A stretch of DNA of 5,509 bases from Pseudomonadota bacterium (GTDB lineage: Bacteria; Bdellovibrionota; Bacteriovoracia; Bacteriovoracales; Bacteriovoracaceae), in NCBI GenBank assembly GCA_021299675.1, contig JAJTIF010000231.1:1-5509 (forward strand), read 5' to 3'. Position 1 is the first letter of the stretch. The number at the start of each line of letters is the position of its first letter. The position numbers were made by a program, and so were the translations under genes. Below the pieces are notes generated by a model. It ran no database searches and had not been told where the DNA came from. It saw nothing but the letters and a program-made list of their open reading frames with translations. Of the stretch, positions 1-5,038 are shown one piece after another.

Positions 1-36
1 AACTCTCTGATCCTTCTGAGGTATACCCTTGTCCAT

Positions 37-49
37 TAAGGAGTCCTTA
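37..49 (+). promoter_or_regulatory. Strong Shine-Dalgarno inside a small palindrome
   Basis: AAGGAG at 38-43 lies 5 bases before the ATG at 49 and fixes the start of the secreted-protein gene. The site sits inside a 13-base perfect palindrome around one central G (TAAGGA-G-TCCTTA), whose last base is the A of the start codon. As RNA it could form at most a 4-bp stem with a 5-base loop, so any masking of the site would be weak. No convincing promoter is visible in the 48 bases before the gene. Confidence 0.75.
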
Positions 50-474
50 TGAAGTTTATTGCTCTTGCCCTGCTTGCTCTATCCTCTCTCGCTCACGCGG
101 TGGAGATTGATGCCACAGAGGCCCTGCTCAACACTCTCACTCCTGGAGTTTACACAGGACTTACGCCTCGTGAGCAAACCGCCTGCAGCATTGAGATTGA
201 AAAGACAGCCCAAGGCGTCCTCGTGATCGGTCGCGCCCGCGGAGAAGAAGTGTCTAGAAGCGTGGGTTACGGGACAGTTTATCAATGGAAGCCAGGGCAG
301 AGACTGTTTCTCTCTTCTGATTTTTTCTACCGCGAAGACGTCAGTGAAGAAGTGGTCTTCCGGACAATTGCTGTCGAAGAAAAGACTCAGTATGCAGTGG
401 TCAGCCACCTTCGCACCATCGGCCGTGACCGTGTGTTCAATAAACAAGTGGAGTGTGTGATCGATCTTAAGTGA
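49..474 (+). CDS. Small secreted protein of unknown function
   Basis: I do not recognise this 141-residue protein. Residues 1-17 form a clear Sec signal peptide: Lys2, then a hydrophobic Leu/Ala core, ending in Ala-His-Ala, a good signal peptidase I site before Val18. No lipobox cysteine is present, so the mature protein of about 124 residues should be soluble in the periplasm or exported. It has only two cysteines, Cys46 and Cys136, far apart and able to form one disulfide. The rest alternates hydrophobic and polar residues in short strands, suggesting a mostly beta fold. The start is set by AAGGAG five bases upstream. It converges on the lysine operon, with three bases between the stops, so a shared role is not implied. 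Confidence 0.8.
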   Translation: MKFIALALLALSSLAHAVEIDATEALLNTLTPGVYTGLTPREQTACSIEIEKTAQGVLVIGRARGEEVSRSVGYGTVYQWKPGQRLFLSSDFFYREDVSEEVVFRTIAVEEKTQYAVVSHLRTIGRDRVFNKQVECVIDLK

Positions 475-477
475 ACT

Positions 478-975
478 CTAGATGATCCTTAGTGAGCGCA
501 GCTTAAACCAGCCCATCACGCTCACGCCCCAACGAAACTCTTCTGATTTAATTTTCTCCTCGATCTCAGCCACACTGAGTTCGAGGATCTCTTCCACCAC
601 GTCACCATCAGGGTTCGGCAGTTTCGAGACCTGAAGGTTACGAGCAATAAAAAAGTGCGTGACGGAGTTCACGGTGCCGCTGGTTTTATATTCCCAGTAT
701 TTTTCAAGTTCTCCCTTGAAACCGATCTCTTCTTGCATCTCGCGCAGGGCATTTTCAATGGGCGCCTGATTTTTTTCTGAGACGCCCGAGACGGGCTTGA
801 GTCTCACCTGTGGAGTCTCGTGGGGTCTGCGCTCACGGATCAAGAGGATCTTGCCCGAGGTGGTAATGGGAAAAATCACGATGCCCTCCGGGAGGTAAGC
901 TCTCTCCCAGAGGATCTCACCGATTCTCTCTGTGGTGACTTGAATGAACTGGCCCTTAAAAGCGAGCTCTTCCAT
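478..975 (-). CDS. Nudix hydrolase, ADP-ribose pyrophosphatase-like
   Basis: This 165-residue protein should hydrolyse a nucleoside diphosphate linked to another group, using divalent metal. The Nudix box spans residues 64-86: Gly64, then Arg78-Glu79, Glu82-Glu83 and Gly85 in the REMQEEIGF core, so the metal-binding acids are intact. The upstream acidic position of the G-x5-E-x7-REUxEExGU pattern is Gln70 instead of Glu. The RERRP segment at 47-51 before the box resembles ADP-ribose or sugar-nucleotide pyrophosphatases, but the substrate cannot be read from sequence. Its ATG overlaps the dapD stop by one base (TAATG), and the only SD-like run (GAGG) lies about 13 bases upstream, so it probably depends on translational coupling to dapD. 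It is the last gene of the operon, with no terminator visible after it. Confidence 0.88.
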   Translation of the reverse strand: MEELAFKGQFIQVTTERIGEILWERAYLPEGIVIFPITTSGKILLIRERRPHETPQVRLKPVSGVSEKNQAPIENALREMQEEIGFKGELEKYWEYKTSGTVNSVTHFFIARNLQVSKLPNPDGDVVEEILELSVAEIEEKIKSEEFRWGVSVMGWFKLRSLRII

Positions 976-1715
976 TAGCGAAGAGCATCCTCGAGCACTA
1001 AGGATGTATCTGTCTTCTCATCCCGGTACTTGATGATGATCGGGCATTGGAGCATGAGCCCTCGTGCCTTAATGAAATCATTCTCACTGGAGAAAGCCCG
1101 CGTGCCTGGCACCACGACCGCTCCGGCCGGAATGCCTTCTCCGCGGGGGATCACTCGTTGGTTCACAACGTCATACACTTCTACTGCTTTAGAAAGGATC
1201 ACTCCAGGGGCAATCACCGCGCGCTCACGCACGAGAATTCCTTCCACGATGATCGAGCCCGCACCGACGAAGACGTCATCTTCAATCACCACCGGGCGCA
1301 TGCCCACGGGCTCAAGCACGCCGCCAATCTGGACACCCGCTGAAAGGTGCACACGTTTTCCAATCTGCGCACACGATCCCACCAGAGCGTGAGAATCGAC
1401 CATAGTGCCTTCATCCACATACGCACCCACATTGATGTAGGCCGGAGGCATGATCACCACGCCGCGAGCCACAAAAGATCCTCGGCGCACACTGGAGCCA
1501 CCAGGAACAAGACGAACACCACGGTCTACCGTGAACTCCTGCGGGAAGAGATTGTGTTTATCCACGAAGCCACCTTCGGCTTTAAGCACACCGGCCTTGA
1601 AGGCTGCGAGGATGCCTTGTTTTACTTCCGAGTTGGCGACCCAAACGCCGTCGACCTTATGAGCCGAGCGGACTTTGCCACTTTCAAGATCTGTTAAGAG
1701 TTGCTCCCAGCTCAT
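975..1715 (-). CDS. dapD: 2,3,4,5-tetrahydropyridine-2,6-dicarboxylate N-succinyltransferase
   Basis: DapD transfers an acyl group, normally succinyl from succinyl-CoA, to tetrahydrodipicolinate in the cytoplasm, opening the acylated branch of diaminopimelate synthesis. The 246-residue protein has a short helical N-terminus (LESGKVRSAHKVDGVWV, 10-26, aligning with the E. coli LLDSG...KIDGQWV stretch). A left-handed beta-helix follows at about 75-180, with the family blocks GAYVDEGTMVD (97-107), GSCAQIG (113-119) and GGVLEP (131-136). It is about 28 residues shorter than E. coli DapD, mainly at the N-terminus. Around 151-159 it reads GAGSIIVEG, where E. coli has GARSEVVEG, which looks more like Bacteroidetes-type DapD. 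The ATG at 1715 is chosen over the one at 1739 because it gives an ATGA overlap with dapA and has AAGGAG eight bases before it. An N-acetyltransferase role is less likely. Confidence 0.93.
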   Translation of the reverse strand: MSWEQLLTDLESGKVRSAHKVDGVWVANSEVKQGILAAFKAGVLKAEGGFVDKHNLFPQEFTVDRGVRLVPGGSSVRRGSFVARGVVIMPPAYINVGAYVDEGTMVDSHALVGSCAQIGKRVHLSAGVQIGGVLEPVGMRPVVIEDDVFVGAGSIIVEGILVRERAVIAPGVILSKAVEVYDVVNQRVIPRGEGIPAGAVVVPGTRAFSSENDFIKARGLMLQCPIIIKYRDEKTDTSLVLEDALR

Positions 1716-2614
1716 ACGTTCTTCTCCTTGGTAAACCATGCTTCCACTTCAGCGTTGATCTCCACCAGTTTTTGCACATCTTTGAAATCATCATGGTGAA
1801 GTGGGGCTTGCATGACTGCAGTTTTGATCCAGCCTTTCTTGGCCAGAAGCGCTTTCACCGGCAATGGGTTGGAAGCCAGGAAGAGAGAATTCGAGGCTTT
1901 CTCCCAGAGAGGAAAAATGCGATCGAATTTCTGCTGAAGGGAGAGCTCAGCGTAGCGCTTGGTCTCTTGAGGCCAGCAGTTGCCGGCAACACTGACGACC
2001 CCCGTGCAACCCATGGGGACGAAGAAGGGCAAGAGAGCGTCGTCACCAGAATAGATGGTGAGTTCTGGCAGCGCCTGTCTGAACTGCGAGTACTTCTCAA
2101 TGGAGCCTGAAGCCTCTTTGAGTGACCAGAGATTCTTGTGTCCCTTGAGGTTGGTCAGCACGCCTGGATGCATGGGGACAGCTGAGCGGCCTGGGACGTT
2201 ATAGAGCATACAGGGGCGAGTCGAGGTGTTCATGAGTGACTCGAACCATTTGGTTTGTCCCACCAGACCTGGCTTCGAATAGAGAGGAGTCACCAAAAGA
2301 TAGCCGTCAAACTTATGCTCTTCTCCAAACTTCATCCAAGCTTTTTGATCCTCGAGCTGGTGACCGCCGATCCCGAGAATAATGCTGGTTTTAAGATTGA
2401 GCTTCGTGGCGAACTTTACGATTTCATTTTTGTCATTCTGAGAAAGATTCAGCGCCTCAGCCGTGGAGCCTAAGAGCACGATGCCGTTGCCCGCTTCTTC
2501 TTGTTTTTTTAGAAGAAACTCGAGCGAGGCAAAATCCACTTTGCCCTCTGTTGTGAGGGGCGTGACCACGGCGGTCCACACCACATGTGAGTTGAGTTCT
2601 TTGATCGTTTTCAT
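1712..2614 (-). CDS. dapA: 4-hydroxy-tetrahydrodipicolinate synthase
   Basis: DapA condenses pyruvate with aspartate semialdehyde, the committed step to diaminopimelate and lysine. This 300-residue TIM-barrel protein is of usual length. Visible active-site residues are the Schiff-base Lys166 in LKEASG, Tyr138 and Arg143 in YNVPGR, and Tyr112 in TPLYSKP. Arg143 supports a synthase rather than the related N-acetylneuraminate lyase. The catalytic loop reads GSTAE (49-53) where E. coli has GTTGE, so the first Thr of the relay is Ser50 and the next Gly is Ala52. The hydroxyl is kept, so activity is expected. It starts at an ATGA overlap with the dapB stop, with GGAG eight bases upstream, and its own stop overlaps the dapD ATG. 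A perfect hairpin lies just before its ribosome binding site. Confidence 0.95.
   Translation of the reverse strand: MKTIKELNSHVVWTAVVTPLTTEGKVDFASLEFLLKKQEEAGNGIVLLGSTAEALNLSQNDKNEIVKFATKLNLKTSIILGIGGHQLEDQKAWMKFGEEHKFDGYLLVTPLYSKPGLVGQTKWFESLMNTSTRPCMLYNVPGRSAVPMHPGVLTNLKGHKNLWSLKEASGSIEKYSQFRQALPELTIYSGDDALLPFFVPMGCTGVVSVAGNCWPQETKRYAELSLQQKFDRIFPLWEKASNSLFLASNPLPVKALLAKKGWIKTAVMQAPLHHDDFKDVQKLVEINAEVEAWFTKEKNV
1724..1729 (-). promoter_or_regulatory. Ribosome binding site of dapD
   Basis: AAGGAG on the minus strand ends eight bases before the ATG at 1713-1715. It decides the dapD start in favour of the ATGA overlap with dapA, because the alternative ATG at 1739 lies upstream of this site. 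Confidence 0.85.
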
Positions 2615-3285
2615 ATTGTCTTCTCCAGATGATCCATCAGGTCTTCAATTCCATGAAGACCTGGGGCTAAGGGTTTTTTGATCCACTGACGAGCGACATC
2701 GATCGCCCCTTGGGCAAATAACGAGCGGTCATGAGCGTCGTGGGAAATTTTAATCGTTTCTTGCGCGAATTTTAAAGTCAGTTCATGAAAACCCACGACA
2801 TCTCCCTCTCGGCGGGCATCGATGGGTACACTAAAATCACACCAGCTCGCCATGGACTTTGCTGTGCCTGAGGGAGCATCCAGTTTCTTCGTGTGGTGGA
2901 CGTCTAAGAGTGTCGCTTCGAAGGCGGGAAGATTTTTTTGCAAACGATTGATGGTTTTCACCAGCTGGCGAAAGAGTTGTACACCTAAAGAGAAATTCGT
3001 GGCATGCAGCCAGTAGAGCCCGCGCTTTTGAATCTCCGCTTTTATACCTGCGGGCCATTCAAAGCCTGTGGCCCCAATCACCAAGGGGGTCTTGCTTTCA
3101 AGAAGGGTGGGTAAGAGCGCTAAGAAAGCCTCGCCCGGGATAAAAAGAATCCCCACATCCGCTTTCGCCAGGTCACTAAGGGTCAGAGGGTTTTTGCGAC
3201 CGAAAGGACCTACAATCTCCTGCGAAGGCAGGAGTTTTAACAAGTGGCCTCCGGTTTTTCCACTGCCAATCACTGCGACTTTCAT
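2611..3285 (-). CDS. dapB: 4-hydroxy-tetrahydrodipicolinate reductase, short form
   Basis: DapB reduces the DapA product to tetrahydrodipicolinate using NAD(P)H. The 224-residue protein has an N-terminal Rossmann motif AVIGSGKTGG (4-13), one residue tighter than the E. coli GAGGRMG form. GATGF is at 71-75 and NFSLGV at 97-102. The substrate-binding signature HHTKKLDAPSGTA is at 130-142, including the family's catalytic His pair, Lys134 and the Gly-Thr of GTA. Near the C-terminus, HDAHDRSLFAQGA (182-194) matches the conserved HxAxxRxxFAxGA block. It is shorter than E. coli DapB (about 270), as in Bacteroidetes-like DapB. The ATG at 3285 is preferred over an in-frame TTG at 3297 because it makes an ATGA overlap with lysC and has GGGGA five bases before it. 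Cofactor preference cannot be told. Confidence 0.94.
   Translation of the reverse strand: MKVAVIGSGKTGGHLLKLLPSQEIVGPFGRKNPLTLSDLAKADVGILFIPGEAFLALLPTLLESKTPLVIGATGFEWPAGIKAEIQKRGLYWLHATNFSLGVQLFRQLVKTINRLQKNLPAFEATLLDVHHTKKLDAPSGTAKSMASWCDFSVPIDARREGDVVGFHELTLKFAQETIKISHDAHDRSLFAQGAIDVARQWIKKPLAPGLHGIEDLMDHLEKTI
2623..2626 (-). promoter_or_regulatory. Ribosome binding site of dapA
   Basis: GGAG within CTGGAGAAGAC lies eight bases before the dapA ATG and inside the last codons of dapB. Eleven bases separate it from the end of the 26-base hairpin at 2638-2663. Confidence 0.8.
2638..2663 (-). repeat. Perfect 10-bp inverted repeat, hairpin ahead of dapA
   Basis: CAGGTCTTCA (minus strand, 2663-2654) and TGAAGACCTG (2647-2638) are exact reverse complements around a 6-base loop (2648-2653). 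In the operon mRNA this forms a stable stem ending 11 bases before the dapA Shine-Dalgarno. It lies in the codons for the dapB C-terminal residues GLHGIEDLM. No U-run follows, so it is not a typical terminator. It may affect mRNA processing or the dapB/dapA output ratio, or it may be a by-product of codon choice. Confidence 0.6.
3217..3238 (+). terminator. Terminator-like hairpin antisense to dapB
   Basis: CTCCTGC (3217-3223) and GCAGGAG (3228-3234) form a perfect 7-bp GC-rich stem with a 4-base loop, followed directly by TTTT on the plus strand. As a plus-strand transcript it has the shape of a weak intrinsic terminator, but no plus-strand gene leads into it. The same stem forms in dapB mRNA, 52-69 bases into the gene, without a U-run. 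Confidence 0.3.
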
Positions 3286-4616
3286 AGCTTTCCCCAAAAC
3301 TGTGCGTGGATATTTTTAAGGATCTCTTCGCTCTTGTTTTGTTCGAGCAGAATACAAAACGAGCTCTCACTGGCGCCACCGGAGGTCATCAGGATTGAGG
3401 CTCCTTGAGCTGATTCAAGGATTTTTCCTTGGATGCTTGCCTCGTGGGAAATGCCAATGCCAATTACGGCAATGAGCTCTGAGGCCGTGAGCTGTGTTGT
3501 GCCCACGGAATTGAGCTCTCTCAGGAGGTCTTCACTCACGGGATAGATCTTATCGATCACAAAGCCCAGGCGGTTCTCCGAGGTGTTCATGAGGGTCGGG
3601 GTGATCTTGTGTTTATTGAGGATATTGAGCACGTTTAAGATAAAGAAGGGAGAGTTCTGTCCTTTCTTTTCTGTGACCGTGAGCCAAGACTGCTCTTTTT
3701 TCAAAGACACCGCTCGCACACTTTTCTTTGCCTTTGGGTTCAGCGTGATGCGAGTGCCTTTCACTTGCGGGTTTTGCGAATAACCTACATACACCGGAAT
3801 GTTCGCGCGCATGGCCGGAAGAAATGTGTCCGGGTGAATAACCTTGGCCCCAAAGCGCGTGAGCTCACTGATCTCATCAAAACTCACATCCTCAATCGTC
3901 TGAGCGTTGGCGACCAAACGCGGATCCGTGGTCATGACACCGGCCACGTCTTTCCAGATCTGCACTTCACTCGCCCCAAGCGCTTCAGCAAAGAGGGCGG
4001 TGGAGTAGTCGGAGCCTTCTTTGCCAAGCGTGGTCGTGCGCTCGTTGAGATCTGAGCCGATGTAGCCTTGGGTCACGACGACGGCTTTCTTCATCAGAGG
4101 GGCGATGAGGGTTTGTGCATTGTTTTTCAGAAGGTCTAAGTGGGGGATGGCCCGGCTAAAGTCCGAGGAGGTCTTCATGATACTTCGAGCGTCCACCCAT
4201 TCTACTTTTCGGCCCGTGAGTTTCAGGGCTTCGGCAAAGAGATGTGAGCTGATCAATTCTCCGTGGCTCACGAGCTCATCGATGGCGGAGAGGGAGGCTT
4301 CTTTCAGGAGCTTCATCCCACGCAAGATTTCCTCTACGCGGGCGCAGTACTTTTCGACTTCGCTACACATGCTTGGGTTGAGGGCCCGCATGAACTCAAG
4401 ATGGCGGGTTTGAAAGTCTGAAAAATTCTTCTCCCAAACCGGGAGCCCCTTAGCGGCATCAAAGGCCATCTGCTGCAAAAATTTTGTGGTGCCGGCCGTG
4501 GCTGAAATCACACACACCAAAATTTCTGGGCGGTCTTGGAGGACCTGCACGGATTTTTTGGCAACTTCTGCGGTGGCCATGCTAGTGCCACCAAATTTTG
4601 CGATCGAAAAACTCAT
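3282..4616 (-). CDS. lysC: Monofunctional aspartate kinase
   Basis: Aspartate kinase phosphorylates L-aspartate, the first step towards lysine, methionine and threonine. The 444-residue protein has a kinase domain at about 1-300: KFGGTS at 7-12, DELVSHGEL at 113-121, TTTLGKEGSDYS at 194-205, WKDVAGVMTTDP at 221-232, and FGAKVIHP at 255-262. Two ACT domains follow at about 308-370 and 378-440. No homoserine dehydrogenase domain is attached. GKEGSDY, where E. coli LysC has GRGGSDY, recalls Bacteroidetes-type kinases. Several residues of the first ACT domain differ from the E. coli lysine site. The ATG at 4616 is chosen because MSFSIAKFGG matches the usual N-terminus and GGAG lies eight bases before it. 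A frame opening at TTG 4676 would add 20 unrelated residues and run through the promoter. It is the first gene of the operon. Confidence 0.95.
   Translation of the reverse strand: MSFSIAKFGGTSMATAEVAKKSVQVLQDRPEILVCVISATAGTTKFLQQMAFDAAKGLPVWEKNFSDFQTRHLEFMRALNPSMCSEVEKYCARVEEILRGMKLLKEASLSAIDELVSHGELISSHLFAEALKLTGRKVEWVDARSIMKTSSDFSRAIPHLDLLKNNAQTLIAPLMKKAVVVTQGYIGSDLNERTTTLGKEGSDYSTALFAEALGASEVQIWKDVAGVMTTDPRLVANAQTIEDVSFDEISELTRFGAKVIHPDTFLPAMRANIPVYVGYSQNPQVKGTRITLNPKAKKSVRAVSLKKEQSWLTVTEKKGQNSPFFILNVLNILNKHKITPTLMNTSENRLGFVIDKIYPVSEDLLRELNSVGTTQLTASELIAVIGIGISHEASIQGKILESAQGASILMTSGGASESSFCILLEQNKSEEILKNIHAQFWGKL
3291..3295 (-). promoter_or_regulatory. Ribosome binding site of dapB
   Basis: GGGGA lies five bases before the ATG at 3283-3285, within the last codons of lysC. 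It supports the ATG that overlaps the lysC stop over the TTG at 3297. Confidence 0.65.
3330..3364 (-). repeat. Bulged inverted repeat near the lysC 3' end
   Basis: GCTC (3330-3333) plus GTTTTG (3336-3341) pair with CAAAAC (3355-3360) plus GAGC (3361-3364). This gives a 10-bp stem with a 2-base bulge and a 13-base loop. It lies within lysC about 45 bases ahead of the dapB start, a position loosely like that of the stronger hairpin before dapA. The stem is partly AT-rich and could be chance. Confidence 0.3.
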
Positions 4617-4624
4617 GAAATCAA

Positions 4625-4628
4625 CTCC
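4625..4628 (-). promoter_or_regulatory. Ribosome binding site of lysC
   Basis: GGAG in ACGGAGTT lies eight bases before the ATG at 4614-4616. It supports this start over the upstream TTG at 4676. Confidence 0.8.
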
Positions 4629-4641
4629 GTTTGAAGTTTTG

Positions 4642-4671
4642 ACTATAGCAAAGCAAAAGACACTCACCCAA
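4642..4671 (-). promoter_or_regulatory. Candidate extended -10 promoter of the lysC-dapB-dapA-dapD-nudix operon
   Basis: On the minus strand, TGCTATAGT (4650-4642) matches the extended -10 form TGnTATAAT at all but one base. A weak -35, TTGGGT (4671-4666), lies 18 bases upstream. The predicted transcript would begin near 4635, giving a leader of about 19 bases that contains GGAG. That leader is too short for a lysine riboswitch or a peptide attenuator. Control, if any, would be at initiation or by feedback on LysC. Confidence 0.6.
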
Positions 4672-4681
4672 GCCAAAAAAG

Positions 4682-4690
4682 TGTTAAACT
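4682..4690 (+). promoter_or_regulatory. Candidate extended -10 of a leaderless promoter
   Basis: TGTTAAACT fits an extended -10 (TG, one base, then TAAACT, four of six matches to TATAAT). The hexamer ends at 4690, so transcription would be expected to start at about 4697, the A of the ATG. No Shine-Dalgarno precedes that ATG and no good -35 is seen. Confidence 0.4.
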
Positions 4691-4696
4691 CCTGAC

Positions 4697-5038
4697 ATGG
4701 AATTAATCAAAGTCGGCATTCTCCCCTTACATGACGCTAAAGAACTTCAACGCATATTGCTATCAAGGAATATCCCGGTGGAGCTTAACCACAACGGGCA
4801 GACCTGTAGCCGCGGATGCACCGTCACGGTCGAACTTCTCGCCCCACGCGAGGCTTTGGCCCAGGTGCAAAGTACTCTCAGGGAGCAGCATCAAAAGCTA
4901 GCTGAAGGCCATAAGGTGGATTGGGATTTACTGGAGGCGACTTTTGACCCGGCTAAGAGCCAGGCGACGTGCCCGGCTTGTGGCACTCAGTTCTCGACGA
5001 CGAGTACTGAATGCCCCGAGTGCGGATTGTGTTTCTAA
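4697..5038 (+). CDS. Small zinc-ribbon protein with DUF2007-like N-terminus
   Basis: This 113-residue cytoplasmic protein ends in a zinc ribbon: CPACG (92-96) and CPECG (106-110), giving Cys92, Cys95, Cys106 and Cys109 with a 10-residue spacer, and a further Cys112. Residues 1-65 (VGILPLHDAKELQRILLSRNIPVEL, in part) look like the small alpha/beta fold of DUF2007-type putative signalling proteins, but that match is from memory and loose. Cys37 and Cys41 in TCSRGC could also bind metal or form a redox pair. No DNA-binding helix-turn-helix or enzyme motif is seen. The start has no Shine-Dalgarno and may be leaderless. It diverges from lysC across 80 bases and could share control with it, though nothing shows a role in lysine synthesis. 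Its stop overlaps that of the convergent downstream gene. Confidence 0.82.
   Translation: MELIKVGILPLHDAKELQRILLSRNIPVELNHNGQTCSRGCTVTVELLAPREALAQVQSTLREQHQKLAEGHKVDWDLLEATFDPAKSQATCPACGTQFSTTSTECPECGLCF

Noticed and set aside
20..30. TATACC as a -10 for the secreted-protein gene
   Set aside because: The match is partial and the -35 region would fall at or beyond the window edge, so it cannot be supported.
79..447. Minus-strand open frame opposite the secreted-protein gene
   Set aside because: It has no recognisable domain, and the opposite strand has a strong ribosome site and signal peptide.
1030..1697. Plus-strand open frames opposite dapD
   Set aside because: They are rich in Arg, Thr, Ser, Pro and His, as expected for the complement of a GC-rich gene. 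They show no domain and lie opposite a clear DapD.
1715..1739. dapD starting at ATG 1739
   Set aside because: It lies upstream of a strong AAGGAG site and would overlap dapA by 28 bases. The ATG at 1715 gives the ATGA junction seen elsewhere in the operon.
1744..1804. 8-bp inverted repeat (CCACTTCA / TGAAGTGG) near the dapA 3' end
   Set aside because: The loop is 45 bases and one arm competes with other local pairings, so it is probably chance within coding sequence.
3285..3297. Longer dapB starting at TTG 3297
   Set aside because: The ATG at 3285 overlaps the lysC stop as ATGA, has GGGGA five bases upstream, and gives the standard Rossmann N-terminus.
4616..4676. Longer lysC starting at TTG 4676
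   Set aside because: The 20 added residues match nothing in aspartate kinases, and the frame runs through the promoter and ribosome site.
4660..4684. Operator-like inverted repeat ACACT-N15-AGTGT between the divergent promoters
   Set aside because: The arms are only 5 bp, and pairs of this size are expected by chance in 80 bases. The spacing of about two helical turns is attractive but not enough alone.
4617..4696. Lysine riboswitch or attenuator ahead of lysC
   Set aside because: The whole intergenic region is 80 bases and the predicted leader about 19, far too short for an L-box aptamer. No leader peptide or paired stems are present.
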